Shown: positions 52,335 through 61,859 of the stretch, piece after piece
Position numbering within the stretch: position 1 is the first letter of the stretch
Layout of the letters: every line of letters starts with the position of its first letter
NCBI RefSeq assembly: GCF_015223355.1
Contig: NZ_JADFFK010000007.1
Location: 1-64,000, forward strand
DNA from: Salipiger mangrovisoli
GTDB taxonomy: Bacteria; Pseudomonadota; Alphaproteobacteria; Rhodobacterales; Rhodobacteraceae
Length of the DNA stretch: 64,000 bases
Direction: 5' to 3'
Program-made: the position numbers and the translations under genes
The notes under the pieces: model-generated
Told to the model about the DNA's origin: nothing
What the model saw: only the letters and a program-made list of their open reading frames with translations
Database searches by the model: none

Positions 52335-53000
52335 TCAGCGCGGCATCGGGATCGCCAGTGGCTTCTCCCCGGTGAGGATCGCCCGCGCGCCCGCCTCCAT
52401 GAGCCCGGCAAGCGCCGGGCTGTCCGTGCGCAGCCCGCCGGTGTAGGCCCCATAGGCGGGCATCAGCAGCCGCGCCCGGTCCACCAGGAAACAGGCCCGC
52501 GTGATCACCCGCCCGCCGCGCAACACCAGCCGCGCCTTGGGGTGGTAATGCCCCGAGATCTCGCCGCGCGCACCCGGCTTGGCGATGTGACGCAGCACCA
52601 GCCCGCCCAGGTCCAGCTGCGCAAGATGCGTGCCGCCAAGCGACACCGGCCCCGGATCGTGGTTGCCCTCGAGCCACATCCAGTCGCGCCCCGCCTGCAG
52701 CCGGGCGATCCACAGCCGCTCCTCCTCCGGCAGCAGGAGGTCGATCCCCGCCGCGTCGAAACTGTCGCCAAGACAGACCACGCGCCGCGCGCCGGTGGCC
52801 TCGAGGTCGCGCTCCAGCCGAAGCAAGGTTTCGCGCCCCTCATAGGGCGGCAGCAGGGCACCGCCCCGCGCCGCGAGCCGGGCCGATTTGCCAAGGTGCA
52901 GGTCGGAAACCACCAGCAGCCGTTCGGCGGGCCAGAACAGCGCCCCTGACCCAAGCGCCTTCAGCGCCGCCCCGCAGAACTCGATACCCAATCCCGTCAT
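52335..53000 (-). CDS. pdeM: Ligase-associated DNA damage response endonuclease PdeM
   Basis: 221 residues of the calcineurin-like metallophosphoesterase fold: VVSDLHLGKSARLA (DxH), VCLGDSFDA (GD), LEGNHDPGP (GNH) and ISGHYHPKA (GHxH) are all present, so both metals can be bound. In other bacteria PdeM sits with the Lhr-like helicase, an ATP-dependent ligase and an exonuclease; here only the helicase is adjacent, 86 bp upstream, with a dispersed repeat in between. Confidence 0.9.
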   Translation of the reverse strand: MTGLGIEFCGAALKALGSGALFWPAERLLVVSDLHLGKSARLAARGGALLPPYEGRETLLRLERDLEATGARRVVCLGDSFDAAGIDLLLPEEERLWIARLQAGRDWMWLEGNHDPGPVSLGGTHLAQLDLGGLVLRHIAKPGARGEISGHYHPKARLVLRGGRVITRACFLVDRARLLMPAYGAYTGGLRTDSPALAGLMEAGARAILTGEKPLAIPMPR

Positions 53001-53026
53001 GCCCGCTGAAATGCCAGAGCGTCCGA

Positions 53027-53086
53027 CTTTCTTCTAGGCCCAAATATCCCGGGGGAGGCCGCGCAGCGGCCGGGGGCAGAGCCCCC
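53027..53086 (+). repeat. Dispersed hairpin repeat, copy 2
   Basis: Same element as 39269-39333: CTTTCTTCTAGGC, AAATATCCC, GGGGGAGG, but with the middle hairpin arms changed to GGCCGC/GCGGCC, and the terminal GGGGGC-AGA-GCCCCC. It ends directly at the stop codon of the helicase gene (53087). Confidence 0.8.
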
Positions 53087-55501
53087 TCACGCGCCGATCT
53101 CCCACAGCCCCGCCTCGCGCAGGAGCGCGCCGACCTCCTCTTCCAGCAGCCGTGCCTCGGCGCTGCCGCGGATCGGCACACGGCCGGGCTCGAGAAACAA
53201 CGGTGCCGAGAGCGGCGAGAGCCGGTCCAGCCGGACGAGATCGATCCGACCCCCGATGCGCGCGCACATCTCGCGGATGCGGGCGAAATCGACCAGTCCG
53301 CGCATCGCCTCCTCCCGGGTGATCTGCAACAGCAGGTGGCCGGGATCGTATTTCACCAACGTGTCGTAAAGGATGTCCGAGGACATTGTCGCCTGCCGCC
53401 CGGTCTTGCGCTGGCCGCCGTGGTTGCGTTCGATCAGCCCGGCGATGGTGGCCGAGGCCCGAAAGGTGCGCTTCATCACCGCGTTGCCCGCCAGCCAGCC
53501 CTCGAGCCCCGCCTCCAGCGCCGCCAGATCGAAGAGCGGCGCGGGATCGACCACCGCGTCGAGCCCCCAGATCAGCACGGCGTAATCGGTCGCGACGAAG
53601 CCCATGGGGGCCAGCCCTTCCTCTTCCATGCGCTTGGTCAGCAGCAGCCCCAGCGTCTGCATCGCGTTGCGCCCGGCAAAGCCGTAGACCACCAGCTGCT
53701 CGCGGCCGTCGTGCGGAAAGCTCTCGATCAGCAGCCGTCCGGGCTCGGGCAGGCGCGACACCTTGCGCTGCCGGTGCAGCCAGTCGGCGGTATGGGCTGG
53801 CAGACCGGGCCAGTCCTCCTGCGAGAACAGGCGCAAAATGCGCTCGGAAAGCTGGGTGGAGGTGGCGAATTTGGTGCCCATGAAGGTGGCGATCTTCGGC
53901 TTGCTGTGGGCGTCGCGGCTGACCTCGACCGTCATCTCGCGCAGCCCCTCGTAGCGCACGATCTGCCCGCCGATAAGGAAGGTGTCTCCGCGGCTCAGCT
54001 GCGCCGCGAAGCCCTCCTCGATCTCGCCGAGCGGCGCGCCGCCGCGGCCGCGGTAGCGCACCTTGAGCGTGTCCGTGTCCTGGATGGTGCCGATGTTCTG
54101 CCGAATCCGCGCGGCCGAGCGCGGATCGCGCAGCTGCCAGAGCCCGTCCTCGCGCTGCTTCAGCCGCTGCCACTGGTCGTAGGCGCGCAGCGCGTAGCCG
54201 CCGGTGGCGCAGAACTGCAGGCAGGCGTCGAACTCCGCGCGGCCGAGCCCGGCATAGGCGCCCGCCGTGGTCATCTCGGCGTAGAGGTCATCCGCGTCGA
54301 ACGGCCCGGCACAGGCGGCGATAAGGATGTGCTGGCAGAGCACGTCGCGCGGGCCCGGCCCGCGGCTTTCGCCGTCAAGATCTTGCGCCCGTACCGCTTC
54401 GAGCGCCGCGAGGCATTCCACCACCTCGAAGCGGTTGGCGGGAACCAGCAGCGCCTTGCTTGGCGCGTTGTAGCGATGGTTGGCGCGGCCGATCCGCTGC
54501 ACCAGACGCTTGACGTTTTTCGGCGCACCGATCTGGATCACCAGATCGACATCGCCCCAGTCGATCCCGAGGTCGAGCGAACCGGTGCAGACGATCGCGC
54601 GAAGATCGCCGCGTACCATGGCGGCCTCGACCTTCTCGCGCTGGCCGCGGTCGAGCGAGCCGTGGTGGATGCCGATCGGCAGCGCGTCGTCATTGGCCAG
54701 CCAGAGCTTGTGAAAGAAAATCTCCGCCTGAGCCCGGGTGTTGTGGAAAATAAGCGTGGTGCGGTGCTGTTTGACCTGTTCCAGCACCGCCGGGATCGCA
54801 TGGGCCGCGCCGCCGCCGGACCAGGGTGGGGCGGCCTCGGTCCGCAGCATGGAGATGTCGGGCTCGGGGCCGGGATCGGCCTCGAGGATCTCGCAGGGGT
54901 CCGGGTGCCTGGCCAGCAGCCGGGCGATGGCCTGCGGGTCCTCCACCGTTGCCGAGAGCCCCACGCGCCGCAGCCCCGGGCAGAGCCGCTGCAGCCGCGC
55001 CAGCGCCAGCATCAGCTGATCGCCGCGCTTGCTCTCGGCAAGGGCGTGGATCTCGTCGACCACCACCCTTTGCAGCCCCGCGAAGATGCGCGGCGCATCC
55101 TCGTAGGAGGTCAGCATGGCAAGGCTCTCGGGCGTTGTCAGCAGGATATGCGGCGGGTCGGCCCGTTGCCGCCGCTTGCGCGAGGACGAGGTGTCTCCGG
55201 TGTGGTCCTCGACGCGGATCGGCAGGCCCGCCTCCTCGACGGGGATGAGCAGGTTGCGCCGGATGTCCGCCGCCAGCGCCTTCAGCGGCGAGACGTAGAG
55301 CGTGTGGAGCCCGGTTCGAGGCGCCGCGGTCAGCTCGGCCAGCGTCGGCAGGAACCCGGCCAGCGTCTTGCCGCCCCCCGTGGGCGCGATGAGCAGCAGC
55401 GCCGGCGCGCCCGCCCGCTCCAGCATGGCGCGCTGATGCGGGTGCAGGCTCCAGCCGCGCGCGGCGAACCACTGGTCAAGAGAGGCGGGCAGGTCGGACA
55501 T
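53087..55501 (-). CDS. Ligase-associated DNA damage response DExH-box helicase (Lhr-like)
   Basis: 804 residues. SF2 helicase motifs: Walker A APTGGGKT (about 40-47), DEIH in VVVDEIHALAESKRG, motif III GLSATVEDP, motif V DLGIDWGDVDLV, and motif VI QRIGRANHR. The C-terminal half is the winged-helix/Lhr-core region. Lhr-type helicases of this group act with PdeM in DNA repair. ATG 55501 is preferred since MSDLPASLDQWF matches the family N-terminus; 38 more codons are open upstream into the repeat. Confidence 0.92.
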   Translation of the reverse strand: MSDLPASLDQWFAARGWSLHPHQRAMLERAGAPALLLIAPTGGGKTLAGFLPTLAELTAAPRTGLHTLYVSPLKALAADIRRNLLIPVEEAGLPIRVEDHTGDTSSSRKRRQRADPPHILLTTPESLAMLTSYEDAPRIFAGLQRVVVDEIHALAESKRGDQLMLALARLQRLCPGLRRVGLSATVEDPQAIARLLARHPDPCEILEADPGPEPDISMLRTEAAPPWSGGGAAHAIPAVLEQVKQHRTTLIFHNTRAQAEIFFHKLWLANDDALPIGIHHGSLDRGQREKVEAAMVRGDLRAIVCTGSLDLGIDWGDVDLVIQIGAPKNVKRLVQRIGRANHRYNAPSKALLVPANRFEVVECLAALEAVRAQDLDGESRGPGPRDVLCQHILIAACAGPFDADDLYAEMTTAGAYAGLGRAEFDACLQFCATGGYALRAYDQWQRLKQREDGLWQLRDPRSAARIRQNIGTIQDTDTLKVRYRGRGGAPLGEIEEGFAAQLSRGDTFLIGGQIVRYEGLREMTVEVSRDAHSKPKIATFMGTKFATSTQLSERILRLFSQEDWPGLPAHTADWLHRQRKVSRLPEPGRLLIESFPHDGREQLVVYGFAGRNAMQTLGLLLTKRMEEEGLAPMGFVATDYAVLIWGLDAVVDPAPLFDLAALEAGLEGWLAGNAVMKRTFRASATIAGLIERNHGGQRKTGRQATMSSDILYDTLVKYDPGHLLLQITREEAMRGLVDFARIREMCARIGGRIDLVRLDRLSPLSAPLFLEPGRVPIRGSAEARLLEEEVGALLREAGLWEIGA

Positions 55502-55549
55502 GCCTCGAAGATAGGCGCCCGCGGCCCGAGGAAAAGCACGCCGCATCGC

Positions 55550-55613
55550 CTTTCTTCTAGGCAGAAATATCCCGGGGGAGGCCGCGCACAGCGCGGGCGG
55601 GGGCAGAGCCCCC
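55550..55613 (+). repeat. Dispersed hairpin repeat, copy 3
   Basis: Third copy: CTTTCTTCTAGGC, AAATATCCC, GGGGGAGG, middle hairpin CCGCGC-ACA-GCGCGG, terminal GGGGGC-AGA-GCCCCC. It lies just upstream of the helicase start, so copies 2 and 3 flank the helicase gene. Confidence 0.8.
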
Positions 55614-55763
55614 AATCAGTCGCGGATGCCCGAGCCGAGCCGCCGCCGGGATCAGCGCAGCAGCCCGCTCACACCCTTCTGTGCCGCCATGCACAGCGCG
55701 GGCTCTGGCGTTTCCACTCCAAACCACTAGGTTTCCCCCAATCAGAGAATGGAGCTTTCTTTC

Positions 55764-56621
55764 ATGAACGCCGAATACACCCCTCCCAAGGTCTGGACCT
55801 GGGACGCCGAGAACGGCGGCCAGTTCGCCTCGATCAACCGTCCGATTGCCGGGGCGACCCATGACAAGCCGCTGCCGGTCGGCAAGCACCCGTTCCAGCT
55901 CTACAGCCTCGCCACGCCCAACGGCCAGAAGGTCGGGGTGATGTTCGAGGAGCTGCTCGCCGCCGGCCATGACGCCGAGTACGATGCCTGGCTGATCCGC
56001 ATCGGCGACGGCGACCAGTTCGGCTCGGGCTTCGTCGAGGTGAACCCGAACTCGAAGATCCCGGCGCTGCTCGACCGCTCGGGCGACACGCCGGTGCGGG
56101 TCTTCGAATCCGGCGCGATCCTGCTGCACCTCGCAGAGAAGTTCGGCGCTTTCCTCGGCGCGCCGGAGCGCCGCGCCGAAATGCTGAGCTGGCTGTTCTG
56201 GCAGATGGGCAGCGCGCCCTATCTCGGTGGCGGCTTCGGGCACTTCTACGCCTATGCTCCGGAGAAGTTCGAGTATCCGATCAACCGCTTCGCGATGGAG
56301 ACCAAGCGCCAGCTCGACGTGCTGGACCGCAACCTCGCGGAGCGCCGGTTCATGACCGGCGACGACTACACCATCGCCGACATCGCGATCTGGTGCTGGT
56401 ACGGCAACCTCGCGCTCGGCCGCGCCTACAGCGCCGGCGAGTTCCTCGAGGTCGAGAGCTACAAGAACGTCCAGCGTTGGGCGCGCGAGATCGATGCCCG
56501 CCCGGCGGTGAAGCGCGGCCGGATGGTCAACAAGGCCACGGGTCCTCTGGAAGAGCAGCTGCACGAGCGCCACGACGCCTCGGACTTCGAGCTGCGCACG
56601 CAGGACAAGCTGGAGGCCTGA
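55764..56621 (+). CDS. yghU: Glutathione-dependent disulfide-bond oxidoreductase (GST-like)
   Basis: 285 residues. The Nu-class GST features are visible: a long N-terminal extension (YTPPKVWTWDAENGGQFASI), the thioredoxin-like domain (FQLYSLATPNGQKVGVMFEE, NPNSKIPALLD, FESGAILLHLAEKFG) and an all-helical C-terminal half. YghU reduces 2-hydroxyethyl disulfide-type substrates using two GSH. GGAG stands 9 bases before ATG 55764; an ATG five codons earlier has no good ribosome site. Followed by three hairpins. Confidence 0.9.
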   Translation: MNAEYTPPKVWTWDAENGGQFASINRPIAGATHDKPLPVGKHPFQLYSLATPNGQKVGVMFEELLAAGHDAEYDAWLIRIGDGDQFGSGFVEVNPNSKIPALLDRSGDTPVRVFESGAILLHLAEKFGAFLGAPERRAEMLSWLFWQMGSAPYLGGGFGHFYAYAPEKFEYPINRFAMETKRQLDVLDRNLAERRFMTGDDYTIADIAIWCWYGNLALGRAYSAGEFLEVESYKNVQRWAREIDARPAVKRGRMVNKATGPLEEQLHERHDASDFELRTQDKLEA

Positions 56622-56633
56622 CAAGGGGGAGGG

Positions 56634-56703
56634 GCAACGTCCTTCGAAGGACGTTGCAAATCTCTTCAAAGAGATTTGGCCCCCGCCGCGGCGGGGGCCT
56701 TTT
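56634..56703 (+). terminator. Triple-hairpin terminator after yghU
   Basis: Three hairpins follow with no spacer: a 24-bp perfect palindrome (56634-56657, first arm GCAACGTCCTTC), AAATCTCTT-CA-AAGAGATTT (56658-56677), and a 22-bp perfect palindrome (56678-56699, first arm GGCCCCCGCCG) with TTTT behind it. The last is a normal intrinsic terminator; the first two are extra. Confidence 0.85.
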
Positions 56704-56709
56704 CGTTGA

Positions 56710-57402
56710 TCAGACGCCGAGCATCTCGGTCAGCATGCGCAGCGCCTCGCGATCGGCCTCGGTCATCTTGGCGGTGCGCGAGCGGAAGAGCGTGGCCTGC
56801 GAGCGCAGCACCGGCTCCTCGGCCAGCACCTTGAGGTGGTTGGCGCGCAGCGTCTCGCCGGTCGAGGTGATGTCGGCGATGGCCTCGGCGGTGAGGTTCT
56901 TCACCGTGCCCTCGGTCGCGCCCTGGCTGTCGACCAGCTGGTAGTCGGCGACGCCGCCCATGCGCAGGTAGTCGCGCACCAGGCGGTGATACTTTGTCGC
57001 GATGCGCATGCGGAAGCCGTGGCGCGCGCGGAAGGCGGCGGCGGCCCCGTCGAGATCATCAAGCGTGTCCACGTCGACCCAGGCGGCGGGCACGGCGACG
57101 ATGAGATCGGCCTGACCGAAGCCCAGCTCGGCAAGCTGCTCGACCTTCTGGTCCCATTGCACCAGCTTCTCGCGGATGAGATCGGTGCCGGTGACGCCGA
57201 GGTGGATGCGCCCGGCGGCCAGTTCGCGCGGGATTTCCCCGGCCGAGAGCAGCACCAGCGACACGCCGCCCACGCCCGCGACCGCGCCCGCGTACTCGCG
57301 GTCCGAGCCGGTGCGCGACAGCGTGACGCCGCGCGCGCCGAACCAGTCGAAGGTCTTTTCCATTAAACGGCCCTTGGAGGGCACACCAAGCTTGAGGGTC
57401 AT
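56710..57402 (-). CDS. hisG: ATP phosphoribosyltransferase, short form (catalytic subunit)
   Basis: 230 residues, the short HisG form that lacks the C-terminal regulatory domain and needs HisZ. Family segments: LKLGVPSKGRLMEKTFDWFG, IPRELAAGRIHLGVTGTDLI and the PRPP loop SQGATEGTVKNLTAE. It makes the first step of histidine synthesis from ATP and PRPP. Its ATG overlaps the hisZ stop as ATGA. Confidence 0.95.
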   Translation of the reverse strand: MTLKLGVPSKGRLMEKTFDWFGARGVTLSRTGSDREYAGAVAGVGGVSLVLLSAGEIPRELAAGRIHLGVTGTDLIREKLVQWDQKVEQLAELGFGQADLIVAVPAAWVDVDTLDDLDGAAAAFRARHGFRMRIATKYHRLVRDYLRMGGVADYQLVDSQGATEGTVKNLTAEAIADITSTGETLRANHLKVLAEEPVLRSQATLFRSRTAKMTEADREALRMLTEMLGV

Positions 57403-58481
57403 CGTGCCACCTCCAGAAGGATGCCCGGCCGGATCACCCCGCCCACCGCCGGGATTTCCTGACCGCCGCCCAATCGCCGGGTCAGCGCGTCGTAGCGCCC
57501 GCCGGTGGCGACGGGGGGCAGATCCGGGCGGCTCTCGCAGAGGAAGCCGAAGGCGAAGCCGTCGTAATATTCCATCGAGCTGCGGCCATAGCTGGCCTCG
57601 AAGTCGAGTTCGCTGACATCGATGCCGCGCGCGGTGAGCGCCTCGCAGCGGCGCTCGAAGCTCTCGAGCGCGGGCAGCAGGGCAGGCATGTCCACGGCGA
57701 TGTCATGAAGGTGCTCAAGCGCGAACGAACAGGTCTCGCGCACGGCGAGCACGGCGTCGATCAGCTCGACCTGTCCACGTGGCAGGGCCGGCTCGTCGGC
57801 ATCGGCGCGCAACGCGGAAATGCGGGCCGCGATCTCGCGCTCGCTGCGCACGCCGATCACCGGGCCTGCCTTGGCCATCGGATCCGCCTGCGCCAGCATC
57901 GCCGCGCGGGTCGCGGGCACCGGTGTCTTGCCCGAGTAACGGTCGAGCAGGGCGCGGAAGCGGCGCGGCCGCCAGATGTGGCGCAGGAGCGCGTCGCGGC
58001 GTTTCTGCGAGGTTTGCAGCCCGGCCACTGCGGCGGTCAGAATGCCGATGTCGCCGGTCACCGGGCGCAGATTGTAGGGTTTCAGCACCTCGGCAAACAG
58101 CGCGAAGACCTCGGCGTCGAGATGCGCCTGGTCGCCGCGGTCAAACACCTCGTAGCCGACCTGGTAATATTCCGACGGGCGCTCGGGGTGCTCTTCCTGG
58201 CGGCGGAAGACCTCGCCCGCGTAGGTGTAGCGGGCGGGGTCGGCGCCGTGCGACATGTGCATCTCGACCACCGGCACGGTGAAGTCGGGACGCAGCATCA
58301 TCTCGCCGCGGCTCGGGTCGTGGGTGACATAGGCGCGGGCGCGGATGTCCTCGCCGTAGAGGTCCAGCAGCGTCTCGGCCGACTGCATGATCGCGCAGTC
58401 GAGCGGCTGCGCCCCAGCCTCGGCGAAGACCGCCCTCAGCCGCTCCGCCTCGGCCTTCTCGGCGGCGAAACTCACGCCCAT
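57399..58481 (-). CDS. hisZ: ATP phosphoribosyltransferase regulatory subunit
   Basis: 360 residues, a HisS paralogue without tRNA-synthetase activity. It keeps motif 2 and 3-like segments ([35 protein letters not shown]). It binds the short HisG and gives histidine feedback control. The ATG at 58481 lies 10 bases inside the end of hisS; the frame is open 25 codons farther. Confidence 0.93.
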   Translation of the reverse strand: MGVSFAAEKAEAERLRAVFAEAGAQPLDCAIMQSAETLLDLYGEDIRARAYVTHDPSRGEMMLRPDFTVPVVEMHMSHGADPARYTYAGEVFRRQEEHPERPSEYYQVGYEVFDRGDQAHLDAEVFALFAEVLKPYNLRPVTGDIGILTAAVAGLQTSQKRRDALLRHIWRPRRFRALLDRYSGKTPVPATRAAMLAQADPMAKAGPVIGVRSEREIAARISALRADADEPALPRGQVELIDAVLAVRETCSFALEHLHDIAVDMPALLPALESFERRCEALTARGIDVSELDFEASYGRSSMEYYDGFAFGFLCESRPDLPPVATGGRYDALTRRLGGGQEIPAVGGVIRPGILLEVAR

Positions 58482-59944
58482 TGGCTCAGGATCTCGCGCA
58501 CCTTGGCGACCAGTTGGTCGCGCGTGACCTCGTATTGCGAGGGCCGTTCCTTCCACTCCTCGAGGCTGGCACTCTGCGCCAGCTTCGCGCCGAGGATCAG
58601 GTCCTTGATCTGCACCACACCGCGCGCCTTCTCGTCGCCACCTTCGATGACGGCCACGGGGGATTCGCGCTTGTCGGCATACTTGAGCTGGTTGCCGAAG
58701 TTCTTCGGGTTGCCGAGGTAGACCTCGGCCCGGATGCCGTTGTTTCGCAGCTCGGCGACCATCGACTGGTAGTCGGCCATACGGTCCTTATCCATCACCG
58801 TGACCACCACCGGGCCCTGCGCGGTGCCGCCGATGCGGCCCTTGGCGCGCAGCGCGGCGAGCAGCCGGTCGACACCGATCGAGACGCCCGTCGCGGGCAC
58901 CGACTGGCCGGTGAAACGCTTGACCAGATCGTCGTAGCGCCCGCCGCCCGAGACCGAGCCGAACTGCCGCTTGCGGCCCTTCTCGTCGAGGATCTCGAAG
59001 GTGAGCTCCGCCTCGAACACCGGGCCGGTGTAATAGCCGAGGCCGCGCACGACCGAAGGGTCGATCTCGATGCGGCTGGAGCCGTAGCCGCCCGCGTCGA
59101 GCAGGGTGGCGATCTGTTCCAGCTCATCCACGCCCTCGGCGCCAATGGCCGAGCCGCCGATGGCAGCGCGCAGGTTGGCCAGCGTCGCGGCGGCATCCGC
59201 GCCCTTGGAGGTCAGGAAGGCCAGCACCGGCGCCGCCTGATCGTCGGACAGGCCCACGCCGTCGATATAGGCGCCGGAGGCGTCGAGACGCCCCTTGCCC
59301 AGAAGCTCGCGCACGCCGCTTTCGCCGACCTTGTCGAACTTGTCGATGGTGCGCAGGACAGCCTGCTGCTGCGCGTCATCCGACAGGCCCATGGTCTCGA
59401 GCACGCCGTTCAGAACCTTGCGGTTGTTGACCCGCACCAGATAGTCGCCGCGCGGGATGCCGACCTCTTCCAGCGTGTCCGACAGCATCGCGCAGATCTC
59501 GGCGTCGGCGGCCACCGAGGGCGCGCCCACGGTATCCGCATCGCACTGGTAGAACTGGCGGAAGCGGCCCGGTCCGGGCTTTTCGTTGCGCCAGACCGGC
59601 CCCATGGCATAGCGCCGGTAGGGGGTGGGCAGGTCGTTGCGGTGCTGGGCGTAGACCCGCGCCAGCGGCGCGGTCAGGTCGTAGCGCAGCGCCACCCAAC
59701 CGTCGTCATCGTCTTCCCAGGCAAAGACACCCTCGTTCGGACGGTCGACGTCCGGAAGGAACTTGCCGAGCGCCTCGACGGTCTCCACGGCGGAGCTTTC
59801 CAGCGCCTCGAAGCCGTAGCGATGATAGACCCCGGCGATGGTATGCAGCATATGCGCACGCTCGGTCACTTCCGTGCCGAAATAGTCGCGGAACCCCTTG
59901 GGCGTTTGTGCCCGGGGGCGGGGGGCTTTCTTTTCCTTGGCCAT
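58472..59944 (-). CDS. hisS: Histidyl-tRNA synthetase
   Basis: 490 residues. Class II motifs: PKGFRDYF at the N-terminus, motif 2 [20 protein letters not shown], the histidine-A loops [13 protein letters not shown] and SGGGRYDDL, and a C-terminal anticodon-binding domain. First gene of the hisS-hisZ-hisG operon. Divergent from the XRE-cupin gene. Confidence 0.95.
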   Translation of the reverse strand: MAKEKKAPRPRAQTPKGFRDYFGTEVTERAHMLHTIAGVYHRYGFEALESSAVETVEALGKFLPDVDRPNEGVFAWEDDDDGWVALRYDLTAPLARVYAQHRNDLPTPYRRYAMGPVWRNEKPGPGRFRQFYQCDADTVGAPSVAADAEICAMLSDTLEEVGIPRGDYLVRVNNRKVLNGVLETMGLSDDAQQQAVLRTIDKFDKVGESGVRELLGKGRLDASGAYIDGVGLSDDQAAPVLAFLTSKGADAAATLANLRAAIGGSAIGAEGVDELEQIATLLDAGGYGSSRIEIDPSVVRGLGYYTGPVFEAELTFEILDEKGRKRQFGSVSGGGRYDDLVKRFTGQSVPATGVSIGVDRLLAALRAKGRIGGTAQGPVVVTVMDKDRMADYQSMVAELRNNGIRAEVYLGNPKNFGNQLKYADKRESPVAVIEGGDEKARGVVQIKDLILGAKLAQSASLEEWKERPSQYEVTRDQLVAKVREILSQWA

Positions 59945-60186
59945 GGCCTCGCTCCGGCTGTCCAGATTGCGCGCATCCCATAGCCGCTTGACCACCAAGG
60001 AGCAAGCAAAGGCCTTGGGGTCCGAGGCTTTGGCGAGCCTGCCCGTGCAATTGTGGCCGCCGGGGCGCGGGCGACGGGGACGCGGGAGTGGGGTCTTGCC
60101 GAGACTGAAGCGGTATGCGCAGCCTTGCGGCTTACGGGGAGGACTATTGCGAAGCCTCCGTCGCGCTGGAAGACGAAGGAGCACCG

Positions 60187-60825
60187 ATGGCCAAGCAGGA
60201 CGACAAGGCGCTGCGGCAGAACCCCCACGCCCTGCGCGAGCAGCGCGAGAAGAATCTCGAGGTGGCGATCGGGCGGCAGGTGCGCGATCTGCGCAAGCGG
60301 CAGCGGATGACCGTGGCCGATCTGGCCACGCAGACCGGCCTGTCGGTGGGGATGCTCTCGAAGATCGAAAACGGCGTCATCTCTCCGTCGCTCACCACCA
60401 TCTCGACGCTCGCCCATGCGCTGCGCGTGCCGCTGGTGCAGCTCTTCTCCGGTTACGAGGAAGAGCGTGGCTGCATGCACGTCAAGGCGGGCGAGGGTGT
60501 GGAGATCGAGCGCGCCGGCACCCGTGCCGGGCACCAGTACCACCTGCTCGGCCATATCGGGTCGAACAACTCGGGCGTTGTCGTCGAGCCCTACATGATC
60601 AGCCTCGACAGCGAGAGCGACCAGTTCCCAACCTTCCAGCACGAGGGGATCGAACTGCTCTACATGCTCGAGGGCGAAATGGGCTACCGCCACGGAGACC
60701 GGCTCTACCGCATGGAGCCGGGCGACTCGCTGCTGTTCGACTCCGACGCGCCGCACGGACCTGAGGAACTGATGTCCCTCCCGATCCGCTACCTGTCGAT
60801 CATTACCTACCCACAGCAGCGGTGA
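60187..60825 (+). CDS. XRE-family regulator with C-terminal cupin
   Basis: 212 residues: helix-turn-helix at about 38-95 ([40 protein letters not shown]) and a cupin sensor in the C-terminal 90 ([34 protein letters not shown]). AAGGAG 5 bases before ATG 60187. It precedes the mgsABC-like genes by 143 bp in the same direction; proteins of this type often control the adjacent nitrogen-metabolism genes in Rhodobacteraceae. Confidence 0.9.
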   Translation: MAKQDDKALRQNPHALREQREKNLEVAIGRQVRDLRKRQRMTVADLATQTGLSVGMLSKIENGVISPSLTTISTLAHALRVPLVQLFSGYEEERGCMHVKAGEGVEIERAGTRAGHQYHLLGHIGSNNSGVVVEPYMISLDSESDQFPTFQHEGIELLYMLEGEMGYRHGDRLYRMEPGDSLLFDSDAPHGPEELMSLPIRYLSIITYPQQR

Positions 60826-60858
60826 CTCTGCCCAATCCGCGGGCAAAAATTCCAGAGA

Positions 60859-60900
60859 GGAAAATATTCTTCCCCACGAGGGCGGTTTTCTTCGGGAGAA
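60859..60900. promoter_or_regulatory. Two imperfect dyads before the mgsA-like gene
   Basis: GGAAAATATTCTTCC (60859-60873) and TTCTTCGGGAGAA (60888-60900) are imperfect palindromes of similar half-sites (TTCTTC/GGAGAA type), centres about 28 bp apart, in an AT-rich stretch directly ahead of a TATAGT at 60913-60918. They are candidate sites for the XRE-cupin protein. Confidence 0.45.
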
Positions 60901-60968
60901 TAAAGTTTTCTCTATAGTGATATTGAGCAAAGGGCGGTCCCGCCCGTTCCAGACACTATGGAGGATCC

Positions 60969-61856
60969 ATGTGCGGCATCGTTGGCCTGTTCCTGAAAAA
61001 GGATGACCTGCGCCCCCGGCTGGGCGACATGCTCACCGACATGCTTATCACCATGACCGATCGCGGCCCGGACAGCGCCGGCATCGCGATCTACGGGGAT
61101 GCGGCATCCGGCCTGAAGATCACCGTCCAGTCCGACACGCCGGACGAGGACTTCGCCGGCCTCGACGCGGCGCTTTCCGAGGCGCTCGGCACCGAGGTGA
61201 CGATGCGCGTCGCCAGCACCCATGCCGTGCTGACCCTGCCGGTCGCGACGGAGACCGAGGCGCTGGCCTTCCTCGAGGCGCGCGGCATGCGGGTCATGGG
61301 CTCGGGCGAGAGCATGGAAATCTACAAGGAGGTCGGCCTGCCCAAGGACGTCGCCGCCCGCTTCGGCATCCGCGAGATGGGCGGCAGCCACGGCATCGGC
61401 CACACCCGCATGGCGACCGAAAGCGCGGTGACCACGCTCGGCGCGCATCCGTTCTCCACCGCGGGCGACCAGTGCCTCGTGCACAACGGTTCGCTGTCGA
61501 ACCACAATGCCATGCGCCGCAAGCTCGCCAAGAAGGGCGTCTTCACCAAGACCGAGAACGACACCGAGGTGGGCGCGGCCTATATCTCCTCGCGCATCGC
61601 CGAGGGCGCATCGCTGGGCGAGGCGCTGGAAGGCACGCTGAAGGACCTAGACGGCTTCTTCACCTTCGTCACCGGCACCAAGAACGGCTTCGGCGTGGTG
61701 CGCGATCCCATCGCCTGCAAGCCCGCCGTGATGGCCGAGACCGAGGATTACGTCGCCTTCGCCAGCGAATACCGCGCCTTTGCGGATCTGCCGGGGATCG
61801 ACGCCGCCCGCGTCTGGGAACCCGAGCCCGCCACCGTCTACTTCTGGGAGCGTTGA
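60969..61856 (+). CDS. Class II glutamine amidotransferase-like subunit (MgsA/GlxB type)
   Basis: 295 residues. Cys2 (MCGIVGLFLKKDDL) is the N-terminal nucleophile of class II amidotransferases; GGSHGIGHTRMATESAVTTL and CLVHNGSLSNHNAMRRKLAK supply the Arg, Asn and Gly of the active site. As part of N-methylglutamate synthase it would release ammonia or methylamine groups for transfer to the glutamate-synthase-like partner; related Glx genes exist in rhizobia with unclear role. GGAGG 4 bases before ATG. 3 bp ahead of the next gene. Confidence 0.88.
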   Translation: MCGIVGLFLKKDDLRPRLGDMLTDMLITMTDRGPDSAGIAIYGDAASGLKITVQSDTPDEDFAGLDAALSEALGTEVTMRVASTHAVLTLPVATETEALAFLEARGMRVMGSGESMEIYKEVGLPKDVAARFGIREMGGSHGIGHTRMATESAVTTLGAHPFSTAGDQCLVHNGSLSNHNAMRRKLAKKGVFTKTENDTEVGAAYISSRIAEGASLGEALEGTLKDLDGFFTFVTGTKNGFGVVRDPIACKPAVMAETEDYVAFASEYRAFADLPGIDAARVWEPEPATVYFWER

Positions 61857-61859
61857 TTC

